A DNA stretch of 64,000 bases from Carettochelys insculpta (taxonomy: Eukaryota > Chordata > Testudines > Carettochelyidae): the NCBI RefSeq assembly GCF_033958435.1, contig NC_134167.1:3678001-3742000 (forward strand). The letters run 5' to 3'. The translations under genes and the position numbers were made by a program. Positions 1 to 11,015 of the stretch are shown piece by piece (the first letter of the stretch is position 1; every line of letters starts with the position of its first letter). Below the pieces are notes generated by a model. The model saw only the letters and a program-made list of their open reading frames with translations, ran no database searches and had not been told where the DNA came from.

Positions 1-1089
1 TTAAGCAAATTAAAATTGGATATTAATACTTTCCATGAATTTCCTAATTGGCTAAAAAAAAGGCATTCAGAATAATTGCAGAGATTCATGTACAACTTAA
101 AAAAATCCTTCACAGGAGTCCTGCATTTCTAGCAACAGGGTCCTGAAAGTCTCTCATTAATTTTCATATTTACTAAATGCAAAAAAGCCTGAGCTGCTGA
201 TGTTTTTCATTTCGTACACACATCCTTCCGGTGCATTAGGTTTTACTAATTATTGTTGTCTTCGCAAAAATAAGAGCTTCTGAAGAAAAGCAGGGAGGGA
301 TTCAGATTAATGCTCTCTTCTCCTTGAAACAAGCCCATCCCAAATGGCATGGCAAATCTTTCTCCTGATACTTTGGCTTTTTGGTTTCCATTCCCAACCA
401 GAAAGCAAAAGTGTGGGCAGGGAAGCAGACGGTGGAAATCTGCTTACTGGACTAGCTCAGAACCTCCCAAAGGCTGAGAGAAAGTTGTGTCTATGGGGGC
501 AAGCTTTAAGGAAAGGGGTGTGTGCACGCATGTGTGTTGTTTATGGTGATCGCCCATCCCTGTCTCTCACAAATGGACTAGAGAGAGCCCAGAGGAGTAG
601 ACTGAAGAGAAGACTCCTGCTCTGGCCTCCTGGGCACAAAATAAATGGGACCAAGAAGCTCTTTCCCACCTCTAAGTACTGACTCTGAGACTAGAAATAG
701 GGCTTGATCCAGTTCCTCTATTTGTTAATGTTTATATCGCAATAGCATCAAGGAACACCAGAGATTGGGGTCACATCCTGCTCAGGGCTGTACAGAGACA
801 CAGGGACTGAACCTCAGACATGCCAAGATTCACTTTGATACCCCTGTTGTTCTGTCAGGACAAGGTATTTAGATACTAAAGATACTTCAGAGACAGGAGC
901 TGCAGCTAAGTAACTGGTAGGATATTTCTGGCTACCATTGATTTTGCAAATCTCATTGGGTGTTGAGCTGCATTGTCAGGCACTTAACTACCTTTAAAAT
1001 CTGGCCCCTGGTGTAAATGAAAGTCAGTCTCTACTCCAGATAGCTTCTATTTATGGTCTTGTCTGTGCACAAAATGGCATTGAAATGAT
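1..1089. other. Unique AT-rich sequence, no gene recognised
   Basis: No repeat family, RNA gene or exon is recognisable here. A 112-codon open frame at 344-682 starts with a hydrophobic run but then becomes low-complexity basic sequence; no homologue comes to mind and it has no splice or promoter context, so it is not called as a gene. Confidence 0.5.
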
Positions 1090-1252
1090 TTTAGGGATTG
1101 TCTGCACATGGAGTCACTCCAGAATAGCTTTTGCACTTTAACTTCACACTCTGCCTTACTCTGGAACAATCTTCATTTGTAGTGAAACCCTTTAATGGTT
1201 TTAAGTCAAACCTATGTTATTTTGGTGCAGGTCCTAGTGTGGACACTCATTT
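1090..1252. mobile_element. Possible short inverted-repeat (MITE-like) element
   Basis: The block opens with GTCTGCACATGG and closes with CCTAGTGTGGACAC. The ends are imperfect inverted repeats of the GTCTACAC kind that recurs in this window's other fold-back elements. The interior contains no open frame. Boundaries are approximate and no target-site duplication is clear. Confidence 0.35.
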
Positions 1253-1394
1253 CAAATTAAATGGGGTTTATTTCAATTCAGCTTAAATCACCAACTTGCA
1301 CATAGTGTCCTTGACCTTGGGGTAGTAATTAAATGACATAAATATGATTCTGAAGATGTGTGCTTCCATCCCAGCCCCACTACCAATTCACTGA

Positions 1395-1674
1395 GGCCAT
1401 GTCTAGGTGGTAGGCTTCTGTCAGGAGCCCAGAGGTCTCCTGACAGAAGTCTGCCACTCTGTGAGCCTTGTGCCGACATCCTGGTCATCCTTTTTCCACA
1501 AGGAAGAAGGGATGTGTCGGCAGAGGGGCTTTTCCCAGCATATCGCCCCCTATGGATGGGACAAATGTTGGGAAAGGCTCTCCTGAAAGAACCGTCAGCA
1601 GGAGATAATACAAATGCGTTGCACAATTTGCATATCTTTTTTTGCTGACAATTCTCAGCAATCTAGACATAGCC
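1395..1674. mobile_element. Fold-back MITE with GGCYATGTCTAG termini
   Basis: The left end GGCCATGTCTAG and the reverse complement of the right end, GGCTATGTCTAG, match at 11 of 12 bases, giving a non-autonomous element of about 280 bp with terminal inverted repeats. Just inside the left end is a perfect hairpin (1415-1449). Short open frames on both strands here are repeat sequence read in frame. The superfamily cannot be assigned from the sequence alone. Confidence 0.6.
1415..1449. repeat. Perfect 13-bp stem hairpin inside the MITE
   Basis: CTTCTGTCAGGAG at 1415-1427 is the exact reverse complement of 1437-1449, separated by a 9-nt loop. It is an internal structural feature of the fold-back element. 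Confidence 0.8.
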
Positions 1675-1682
1675 ACAGTGGC

Positions 1683-1850
1683 TGAGGCTAATCACCTTGC
1701 CTCATTGTGCCTCACTTTCCCTAGCTGCACAAAGGAAGCTATCTTGATCCACAGGGGAAAAACTTAAACTGCTAATGCACATGAAACGCTTTGCATTCAC
1801 ATGGGCACTATTAGAGAAGTGCTAAGTACCATTATACATTCTGCAATACC
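1683..1850 (+). mobile_element. MIR-like CORE-SINE fragment
   Basis: The order TGTGCCTCACTTTCC, then a decayed middle, then CTGCTAATGCACATGAAACGC matches the 3' half of MIR (cctcagtttcc ... catgtaaagcgctt). The tRNA-like head is missing. Old and diverged. Confidence 0.45.
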
Positions 1851-4186
1851 TTGGCACTCCACCAAGTCTTGGTGTTCATGCCGCATTTCCTTTTGGAGGT
1901 GTGGGTTTCAGTCTGAAGCATTACTGCTATCCGACTGTTACTTTTAGTGGCTTAATCTATAGACTACCTTCTGCCATACAGCCCTACATTCCCTTTATCA
2001 GTGATGGCTACGCTTTCTCTGATTGTCACACACACAAGATGCTTTCACTCCCATTCAAAATAATTTAAATAAAAATGTTGCTACAAAGTGGAATAATATC
2101 TTTTGATGAATGTTTTTAAAGCCCTTTAGGTTTTCATGGTAATTTGCAGTGTAAAATTATTTAGAGATAAGAGCCAAATTAGCTCTTATAGGCGGAGGTC
2201 GATATGTCCCGTTATCCAGGCAAGCAGTGTTTAAATATAATCAGCCTTTACTCTAATGCAGCATAATTGTTCATTTGAAATAGCTTTTTTTCACTCCATT
2301 CAATGAGTCATTAAAATATTCAAAGGATAATGCAGTGAATTGGAAATGAATTTATCACATTATCCTGTATATACTGCAGAGCATCAGGTAACTAGGCAGG
2401 GACTGAACCCGGTTTACAGCAAAATCCAGTAAACAAGGCTTTTCATTTTGTATTCCGTGGGGGGAGAGACAGGCATGTGGAAATAGGGTCCTTCAAATGG
2501 AATGTTTTACTTCTTTCCCCCCATGGGGTGGGTGGGAAAGGGGGAGAGAGCGAGAAGGAGAGAACACAGCAAATGTGTACTCCACCAGAGCCTTGCTGTG
2601 TTAACTTTATTTTTATCAAAATATGTTTGTAACAGAAAGTTGTTATGGAAACCAACTCTGCCAGCCAGGAGAATTCCTCCATGAGAACCAGTGCAGAGAG
2701 AGAGAGAGAGACCCACTCTGGGTCTGAGCTGTTGCTTGGCAGAGCTAGCCTGAGGTTTTGCACATGGGGAGATATTTGGAGTCTCTGGGAGATGGCTGAG
2801 GAAAGTGAGCTGTGGAGCAGTTAAGAGCCTCACGTCGGGTCAGATAGACTGAGTCAGTGGCAGAGTTTGGTGTGTAACTCAAGATTTCCGGTGCCAAGCC
2901 ACCACCACCCTGGCTCTGCCTGCCAGATACTCGCACCTCCGAGAACTGGAAAAGAACCCAGGAGTGTTCCTTTTTAGCCCAGCATTCCAAGCACTTGGTA
3001 CCAACACTCTTGTCCCGTATGTCTACCTTCCACTTGAGCCAGTCCTAACCCAGCAGTTTATATTTCCTCAAGCGCCTGCTTTTGAGTCACCTTCGTGAAC
3101 GTGGCCTCTCAGGATTATTATCGCAAAGAGATGATGTTTTCCTGATGTGCATGCGAGTGAGAGGAGCCAGCTGTTCTGTCCTGTGATGAGGGCCGGCTGC
3201 CTCCTCTCTGAGCACTCCAGGTGTTCTCATTGCGGGCATTCTGATGCCTGCAGGTGAAGCAGCAGGGACAGCAGAGGAAACAATCTGTCAGCGTGCCGCC
3301 TTCCTCGATGAACAGCTGTTCCTTCTGTGCAGCCTGGTAGCGGTGTGAAAAGAGGGCCCAGTAGGGTGTTAGGCTAACAAGCTGCTTGTGTGATACTAAG
3401 AGAAGGGGGCTGTGGCGTCGGCTGTAATCTCTTAATCCCGTGGCTGTGGGTCTGGGTGCCGAGAGCAGCTTCTGAGAAGGCTGCTACTTCCAAAGGGAGC
3501 TGCCCCCCACCAGGGGATGCTGGGTCCCCGACCTACAGCCATCCACCTCTGAGGGGCTTCTTAAGCTATTTATTTTGATATCAGTTGATTTTTTTTTCCA
3601 GTGTGTTTCCTTGGCTTGGTTAATAAACAGGTTCTGGGTTGCAAGTGTCACCATAGAAACAGGTGCAATCTGGAGCAAACGAGAGCTTTACTAACTCAAA
3701 AATGTATGGAATTTTCAAATGAGTTGAGGCAGGGGCTGGAGCAGGAGAGGGGCTCGCCGGGGAGTGGGGAGAGGAGGGACTTGCCTTGGGTGTGTGATAC
3801 ATGGGAGTATCTCCTGGAGTACAATGCAGGTTCCCCAATGGCTCCTCAGTGCTGTGTACTTGCATACCACTGAGTGGGCGTTGCCACCTGTGCATTGTTT
3901 GGATTGTTCTGTGGTTGGCAGGAGGGTGTCCTGGGGATCCTGGAGCTGTATGTTGACCTACCCCTCCTTTCCAGAGCTTGTTTGACTCATTTACTATCCC
4001 TTCTCCACGTGGGCACATGCACTCTCCGTTCCTCTCCCCACTCCCTCAGCTCCATTAGCTGCATGCGGCCATGTCTGGGTGGGCTTCACTGTCTTGTGTG
4101 ATGAGTAGAACAGTCTGGGTGGCCAAAGCGCATTGCCTTCTGGCCTTAGCCATCTATGGATCTCCCTTCTGTCTAGAGCTCTGTGC
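1851..4186. other. Mostly unique sequence, no gene recognised
   Basis: No exon or RNA gene is recognisable. 2040-2360 is AT-rich and well-mixed and looks like possible conserved non-coding DNA. A short (GA)n tract lies at 2695-2711. Overlapping open frames on both strands at 2443-2833 span this tract and are not credible genes. Confidence 0.5.
2040..2360. other. Candidate conserved non-coding block
   Basis: This is unique-looking AT-rich sequence with no repeat signature and no open frame. Its texture (TTTAAAT, ATTTGCAT-like and GATAA words, few homopolymers) resembles vertebrate enhancers. The call is inference only; alignment to other amniotes would decide it. Confidence 0.25.
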
Positions 4187-4381
4187 CAGGGCTCCTTCTT
4201 GTTTTTTTAATCCATACTCAAAATAAATTTTGTTCAGTGCACCGAGGCATGTGCGGAGGTACACCACCATAGAAACACATGCTGCTATCTGTGGGCAACT
4301 TTGATGTTGTGGTAGCCAGCTGGGTGGCACCTGAATTTCTGCTAGGCAGCTGCCCAAGTGCTCATCTTCCAGGGAATGCTG
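4187..4381 (+). mobile_element. hAT-like non-autonomous element (CAGKGTTCCCT family), copy 1
   Basis: The left end CAGGGCTCCTTCTTG and right end AGGGAATGCTG are decayed forms of the family termini. The interior shares the family phrases ATAAATTTTGTTC, GTGCACC, GGCATGTGC and AGGCAGCTGCCCAAGTG with the other copies. The 8 bases on either side do not match convincingly, consistent with age. No transposase is encoded. Confidence 0.75.
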
Positions 4382-5741
4382 GTCAGCACTCAGGCAGAGG
4401 GACATCACCTGCACAGACTCTCATTTCCGCTGGGTAACCTGGAAGAGGGAAGGGAGGCAAGTCTTCCCTAGAAGAGAAGCAAATAACTTATAGATTATAA
4501 AGAGCCTGGGCAGGCTCTTAGGAGTGTTTATACAGCAGCTTGCACAGTGGGAAATCCCAGCTTCAGTGAAGATTGGGGTCATGATGTTACACAGGATATG
4601 CTTGACCCACTCCTTGTTGGGGAGAACCTACAATCCAGGTGCATCTAACATCATGGTGGTGCATGGTGTGGGGTGAAAGTAACTTAAAAGGTCTCACAAG
4701 TCCGGTCCTATTGCAGCGGGGTCTTTGCTGGCTCTTTACATAGCTCCCAGCTGGCTTTTACTGCAGCTCAGCTGGCTCTTGCTGGAGCTGCGCACCAGGG
4801 TGCACCTGTTGGCTTTCACCTCTGTGCATGATACTCTTGCAGAGAGTGTGCAGCCATCGCCTGCGTCTGAAATGCTTAGACCTTAACTGTGACTGCAGTG
4901 GGCTAGATTCACCTCTAGAACTGGCTCTGCTTATAAAAGAGGCATAGAAAGGGCCAACACAGCTGTAGCGTTGGACTCTCGACAGGCACCTCCAAGAGCT
5001 GTTCTACTGGAGATTTCAGCGATCTACCTTAACACATTTGATGGGCCAGATGCTCCAGCGTAATTTGTTGGAGCTCCACTGACTGAGGGCACCCTGCAGA
5101 CTAACGTGCTGACCCGTTATCTCTAACTAAACGGTGGCATTTCTAGGAAGTCTGTGATCTGGCTGTCTGAGGGCAGATGCTGAGTTCTCGTAGCCTTGTA
5201 AGACCTGTGCAGGGCAGGATGCGGCATGCCTATTGCAGTGGGTGCAAGTGACCTGCTTCATCAAAGGGAGGGCTCTCTGCCCTCTAGGAAAGGGTAAAAG
5301 AATGGAGCCCAGCCAACTACTACGGAGTAACGCAGCACAGTTGGAGCCTCGAGGTCACTTGCTCAGACCGGTAGGTAGTGAGAGCCATTTCTGCTTCAGT
5401 GCCGTTGTGGAAAATGGGTGCGGATAGAGCTGGTCAGGGATTCTTGGACAGGGCAGTTTTTCATCAGAAAATACTGACCTGGCGAAATGAAACCGTTCCT
5501 GGAAACGTACTGCGTTCAATGGAACTTTAATGGGGAGAGGCGTCTCGGGCAGGGGCTGGATAGAGAGAGCCAGTGAGGTGCGTGATTAGCCCACAGTTCG
5601 CAGGGTTGGGGGCTTACCTGAGATGAAGGGGATCGAGTTCAAAGTCCTGGTCTGGAGCCATGAGTTAAACCCAGGTGGCTGTTAAGTATGTGGTCTGTGG
5701 TGGGAGGAGTGTCTCTGAAGTCTCTTGTTGTAGCTCTTGCA
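4382..5741. other. Unique sequence, no gene recognised
   Basis: No repeat family, tRNA-like promoter box or plausible exon is seen. Open frames are short and unsupported. Confidence 0.45.
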
Positions 5742-6570
5742 CAATCCGGTAGCTTTCTTTGTCAGGATAACGAGCCTTGTGGATGAGGGAGAGGCAGCGG
5801 ATGTGGTGTACCTAGACTTCAGTAAAGCATTTGATACAGTCTCACATGATATTCTTATAAAAAAAACTAGGTAAATGCAATTTAGATGAGGCTACTGTAA
5901 CTGGCTGGATAACCGTACCCAGAGAGTAGTTCTTAATGGTTCTCAATCCTGCTGGAAACATATAACAAGTGGGGTTCCACAGGGGTCTGTTTTAGGACCG
6001 GTTCTGTTCAATATCTTCATCAATGATTTAGATATTGGCACAGAAAGTACGCTTATTAAGTTTGCAGATGATACCAAGCTGGGAGGGGTTGCAACTGCTT
6101 TGGAGGATAGGGTCATAATTCAAAATGGTCTGGATAAATTGGAGAAATGGTCTGAGGTAAACAGGATGAAGTTTAGTAAGGACAAATGCAAAGTGCTCCA
6201 CTTGGGAAGGAACAATCAGTTTCACACATACAGAATGGGGAGAGACTGTCTAGGAATGACCACAGCAGAAAGGGATCTAGTGGTTATAGTGAACCACAAG
6301 CTAAATATGAGTCAACAGTGTGATGCTGTTGCAAAAAAAGCAAACATGATTCTGGGATGCATTAACAGGTGTGTTGTGAACAAGACACAAGAAGTGGAAT
6401 AAATTGCCAAGGAAGGTTGTGGAATCTCCATCGCTGGGTATATTTAAGAACAGGTTGGTTAGATGTCTATCGGGGAATGTTTAGACAGTACTTGGTCCTG
6501 CCATTAGGGCAGGGGACTAGAATCTATGGTCTCTCGAGGTCCCTTCCAGTCCTAGTATTCTGTGATTCTA
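5742..6570 (+). pseudogene. CR1 LINE copy A, reverse-transcriptase fragment, internally deleted
   Basis: This is a 5'-truncated CR1 non-LTR retrotransposon. The first part encodes the fingers-palm stretch VVYLDFSKAFDTVSHDIL (about 5800-5854), then breaks frame near an A-rich run at about 5860. From about 5902 a frame stays open to 6402 and contains GVPQGSVLGPVLFNIFINDL (5971-6030) and the catalytic FADDTK (6061-6078), so the active-site aspartates are intact. At about 6395/6396 it jumps to the 3' end, losing about 380 bp that copy B still has (roughly 7012-7393). It ends in the CR1-type 3' terminus TTCTGTGATTCTA. There is no endonuclease domain and no full ORF2, so the copy is dead. Confidence 0.9.
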
Positions 6571-7566
6571 TGCTGGAAGGGCATAACAAGTGGGGTTCTG
6601 CGGGGTTTATTTTGGGACCAGTTCTATTCAATCTTCAATGATTTAGGTATTGGCATAGAGTGCGTGTATTAAGTTTGCAGATGATAGCAAGCTGGAAGGA
6701 ATTGCAACTGCTTTGAAGGATAGGCTCATAATTCAGCATGATTTAGACAAACTGGAGAAACGATCTGAGGTAAACAGGTTGATGTTTAATAAAAACAAAT
6801 GCAAAATACTCAGGAAGAAACAATCAGCTTCATATATATAGAATGGGAAGTGACTTCCTCTGAAAGGAGTACTGTAGAAAGGGATCTAGGGGTCATAGTG
6901 GACAGCAAGCAAACTGAGTCAACAGTGTGATGCCATTGTGACGCAAAAAAAAAAAAACAAAAACACCATGGTTCTGGGATGTATTGACAGGTGTGTTGTG
7001 AACAAGACACGAAGTCATTCTTCCGCTCTACTCTGCAGTGGTTAGGCCTCAGCTGGAGTATTGTGTCCAGTTCTGGACACCACAGTTCAAGAAAGATGTG
7101 GAGAAATTGGCGAAGGTCCAGAGAAGAGCAACAAGAATGAGTAAAGGTCTAGAGAATGTGAGTGAAGAGGGAAGACTGAAACAACTGGTCTTGTTTTAGT
7201 TTAGAAAAGAGACAACTTAAAGGAGACATGACAGCAGCCTTCAAGAACCTCAGAGGGTTACAAGGAGAGGGAGAAAAATTGTTCTCCTGGGCCTCTGAGG
7301 GCAGAACAAGGAGCAAAGGGCTTAAACTGCAGCAAGGGAGGTTTAGGTTAGACATGAGGAAAAACTTCCTAACTGTTGGGGGAGTTAAACACTGGAATAA
7401 GGTACCTCAGAAGGTTGTGGAATCTCCATCACCGGAGACATTTAAAAGCAGTTAAACACCTATTGGGGATGGTCTAGATGGAGTTTGATCCTGCCATGAG
7501 GGCAGGGTACTGGACTCTACAACCTCTTGGGGTCCCTTCCAGTTCTAGTGTTCTGTGATTCTATAA
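6571..7566 (+). pseudogene. CR1 LINE copy B, reverse-transcriptase to 3' end, head-to-tail with copy A
   Basis: It begins immediately after the 3' terminus of copy A at the point matching copy A position about 5950 (TGCTGGAA...ATAACAAGTGGGGTT). It carries a variant active-site motif FADDSK near 6674, a 13-A run at about 6945-6957 and several frame breaks, so no long frame survives. It retains the central 3' region missing from copy A, including GTGTCCAGTTCTGGACACC at about 7062-7080, and ends with the same CR1 terminus TTCTGTGATTCTA. The two copies differ at many sites, so this is not a very recent duplication. Confidence 0.9.
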
Positions 7567-8259
7567 ATAATTAGCCTTTAGAGCAGGGAGCTGAGCCTGA
7601 CTTTCCCACATCTCAGGAGAGCGCCCTGTCCCCTGAGCTACACAGCCGGTTTCCCTCTGCCCCAGTGAATGTTTGTTGGTACATAAAAAGAAGCAGCTCC
7701 TATAGAAGAACTCGAGGGAGACCCAATAGCCAGGGAATTAGGGTATGCGGCTGGGATGTGGGAGGCTCAAGTCCCGACGCTGCCTGCCCATCAGGTAGTG
7801 TACAGTCGCCTACATCTCAGTTGAGCAGTCTGGTCCCCTGGCTGTTCTAGGCTGCAGACACTTACTCATTCTGGTTTTTCACTGAAAAACATCCAAAAGG
7901 TCTCAGCTTCATCCTGTTAGGGAAGAGAGAATTTGACTTCTTGAAAATGTTTGAGGGCCGGGAAAACCAGTTCTTGTCCAGTCCTTGGTTGGGCTCTGTG
8001 TGTAGGATAGTATCCAGTCATGGAATCCATCCACTGTCCCTGCTCAGCTGTCTTCCTTGCTGGCAGGGACTGGCTGGATCACAGCCTGAATCAGGATTCT
8101 TAGGCATACCGGTGAAGCTGTGCCCAGGAAAGCTGCTAGCTACATGGTACCTGCTGAGTACTACACAGGGGCCTTAAGTTCCCAGGGCTATTGATCTGGC
8201 ATCTTTTATGAGAATTAAACCCACGTAGGCTTGTGTATACACCTTCAGAAAGACACACA
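7567..8259. other. Mostly unique, weak tRNA-SINE-like traces
   Basis: 7665-7830 contains GGGATGTGGGAGGCTCAAGTC, resembling the anticodon-to-B-box part of a MIR or tRNA-derived SINE, and 7590-7660 has a similar trace. Both are too decayed to assign. No gene is seen. Confidence 0.35.
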
Positions 8260-8701
8260 AGGTATGTCTACACAGCACCGTTAGTTTGAAATACTGGCTG
8301 TTATTTTGCAAGCATCTGTGGTGCAATGGCTATTTTGAAATAACTTTTGAAATAGCAGGCAGCTTGTTTTGAATTTGGTAAGCCTCACTGGATGAGCAAT
8401 AGCACCTATTCCGAAATAGATGTTGCAGAATAGGGGCTGTGTAGAGTGGGAATGGGGTCTATTTCGAAATAAACTATTCTGGAATATCTTACTCAGAAAT
8501 AATTCTGCTGTGTAGACATAGTATTTTGGATTAGAGCCCCTGGAAGCAGTGCTCCAGGGGCTCTAATTCGAAAGAGGGTCTATTGTGTGTAGACACACTA
8601 TTTCGGAATAGGTTTTGCTCATACCAAGGCTTTCGTGTAGTATAGATGCATTATTCTGAGAGAACTGACTTTGGAATAACCTTGGTGTGTAGATGTACCC
8701 A
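8259..8701. mobile_element. Fold-back MITE rich in TTTCGAAATA words
   Basis: The left end AAGGTATGTCTACACAG and the inverted right end GGGTACATCTACACACC are terminal inverted repeats. The interior is full of variants of TATTTCGAAATA and TATTCCGAAATAG, a texture I associate with an abundant turtle element, recalled and not searched. A perfect hairpin lies at 8531-8566. Non-coding. Confidence 0.7.
8531..8566. repeat. Perfect 14-bp stem hairpin within the MITE
   Basis: TTAGAGCCCCTGGA at 8531-8544 is the exact reverse complement of 8553-8566, with an 8-nt loop. It sits near the middle of the right half of the element. Confidence 0.8.
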
Positions 8702-10929
8702 TACCGAACAGCAGCTCTTATGTCAGAACCCTTGCTGTCCTTCATCCTCCGTGGTCAAAACCAGGCACTCCTATCTCACACCTGCTGCCTTTGGCCTATC
8801 TCCTTTTTAATAATGTGTCTGGAGCCAGAGCAAATCCCTTCAGTTCAGCATTGATCCCAAGAGGTGCCCTCTTGCCTTATTGCCTCCTGGAGCAGCTTTG
8901 TGGAGCTAGTTACTGTTTGTGTGAACCCTGTTTGATCACCACTCCCCACTGACACAGCAGGCTGGGCTGCCTTTTTGTAATAGTTTAGTGACTCTGCATT
9001 GTTCTTTCTTGCTGGGACCTTTTGTAGTCTGCATTTTGGTTATTAAAGTGAGTGTTTGAAGGGAAAAGAACATAAGGAACTGTTTTGGTTTTCGGTTTAA
9101 TTGATGACTTGGCTTCCTGGGAAACTTTATAATATTCAGTTCCCCTCAGTAGTTTGTCACCATTTTGGTAGAAATCTAGGAAGCCTTTTACTAATAAAAA
9201 ATTAAAACCCAAGAAGTAGTTAAGGAACCACTATTCTTTATTATTGGTACAGCACACCTGGTGTACCAGACACTCTGCAGATGCATAGCAAGACTGGATC
9301 TTTGGTCCCCATCTCAAGGAGCTTCCATGCTAAAATAGCAATAACCTGGGCCTAATCAGCCCATGTTCACCTAAATAGCACATGCAAGTAAGCATTTGGC
9401 CATGCAAACAGGAAATGGTGCACGAGTGTCTGTCTGTTTGCCTGTCTGCTGGTGTAGGCAGTTCAGCTAGCCTCTTCTGAAACTGATCTTTCAGGGATGT
9501 AAACGTACCTGTAGCTGTAACACAGCAACAGGCAAATGTGCCACTAATCTCCTTCCATCACAAATCCCAAAATGTTCAAGTCTACATGGACAGCGTGCAC
9601 ACAGGCTGCGGCGAGCAGGGATTGCTCTTTAAGTGTTGGTTCAGATCAGTGTGTTGTGCCCGGAGCTCAGGTGTGCTCAGATCTTGGTTCATCTCTAGAA
9701 AAGGAAATATCAAGTAGTTGCTCTGGCCATCAGAACACCCACAAAGAGAGTTTTAAAAGGGTCTGGTGTCTTGTTCTATAAGAGAGTCTCCAGCCTTTCT
9801 TCCCAACCTCCACACTGTGCGCCCTTCATTCTGCCCTATCAATGCAACCTGATTCTCTCAATCATGCCCCTGCATCTTTTGTTCTGCCTCTCCATGCTGG
9901 CGTGCTTAGCAGCCTCAAACATTTCCCAGCCCTCCTCCTCACATCACTGATTTGCTCACCCAGTTATCCCTTTCTACTAGATGATACCATCTCTGAGGCT
10001 TGTCTGTAAAGTGTCATGCGCGTAACAGGTAGTAGCAACATTGACACTATTTAATGGTGTCTTTATAAAGGAGAACATTCCGCATGATCCAGAGGGATTG
10101 CGAAGGAACATTGATCCCAGAGAAGTAAGCAGTTTGCTGGAAAAGTCAATTTCTATGTACCAGACTCTAGCACCTGTGCCATGACATTTCAGAATCTTCT
10201 TCTAAATTCTGTCTGCGGAATGTAGAGACCAAGCCCCCAAAGACACGTCTCAACAATGTTCCTGTGTTTAACTGATTTCCAATGAATGGTATTAGAAGTT
10301 GAGTGTGAACTGTTGTTGTTCATCCCCTGCAAACGGATGGGGTTTAATTGCTATTACTGTCAGCTTAGCTGCAAATATCAAATAAGAGCTTTTCAGTAAT
10401 TGTTGTAAAATAAGTTCAGAAACTATGTATAGGAATTGTAGATCAAATGTATTTTAAAGATCTAACTGTTTATATTACCTTTAAATACAGTCTTTAGTCG
10501 TCAGCATTAGGATCAGTGAGTGACTGAGGGTTACAATGCCTCTGTCGGGCCTGAGATGCCAGAACAGTATGACAGCAGTCACTTATTATGGATGGAAAAA
10601 CAACATCCAAATGTGATTGGTCCAAACTGTAGAAGAATAGAGCTGCTAATCTTTGTAATTTCAAGGGCACCATTAGGGCAAAGTGCTGCTTTCACGTAGC
10701 TTTGGAGAAAAAACAAGGTACGGTACATGGTTTCCAAAGGGGCAGAGAGATGAGAGGTTCATGTTGCAAGCAGTGGGAGGGTTATGGCTTCTTAGTTATG
10801 CTGGGGAAAGGTTGGTCAATAAGGAGGAAAGGCTGCACTGTGTGTGCTGGGTGTGGGTCTCTGTCCCATGGAGTGGCACCCAGACCACTTACAGAAAGGA
10901 AGACTGAGTCTCTTCTACAGCCTTAGCTG
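8702..10929. other. Unique sequence with one short repeat trace; no gene recognised
   Basis: No exon or RNA gene is recognisable. 10370-10510 is AT-rich unique sequence. The only repeat trace is the dispersed motif at 9247-9345. Confidence 0.45.
9247..9345 (+). repeat. Dispersed 'GGTCCC...AGGAGCTTCCA' tail motif
   Basis: Matches a motif that recurs at about 13640, 23265, 30100, 45000 and more weakly 49610 and 55530: a 'lowest-tenth-of-genome-size' style phrase in the order GTGTACCAGACACT, GATCTTTGGTCCC, AAGGAGCTTCCATGCTAA, parallel to GGTGCTGTACAGAC, GCAGTCCCTGCCCC, GGAGCTTACAGCTTAA at 23330. It is probably the 3' part of an ancient SINE or LINE; the family is not assigned. Confidence 0.45.
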
Positions 10930-10934
10930 AGCAG

Positions 10935-11015
10935 GAGCCAGCTTTTAGCTCAAGCAGCAGAGGCTCCTGCACTGAGCTCCAGAGGTCCCAGGTTTGGTTC
11001 TGCCTCTCGATGTGA
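10935..11015 (+). mobile_element. tRNA-derived SINE head
   Basis: TTAGCTCAAGCAGCAGAGG resembles an A-box region, and CCCAGGTTTGGTTCTGCC, about 30 bases later, a B-box region. A weaker relative with the same order is at 34225-34285. No tRNA gene is intended: the acceptor stem does not pair and the arms are decayed. Confidence 0.5.

Noticed and set aside
2443..2833. Two opposed minus-strand frames over the (GA)n tract
   Set aside because: Low-complexity translation with no supporting feature.
7228..7455. 75-codon frame resembling retrotransposon protein
   Set aside because: It is residual CR1 coding sequence, reported as part of copy B, not a separate gene.
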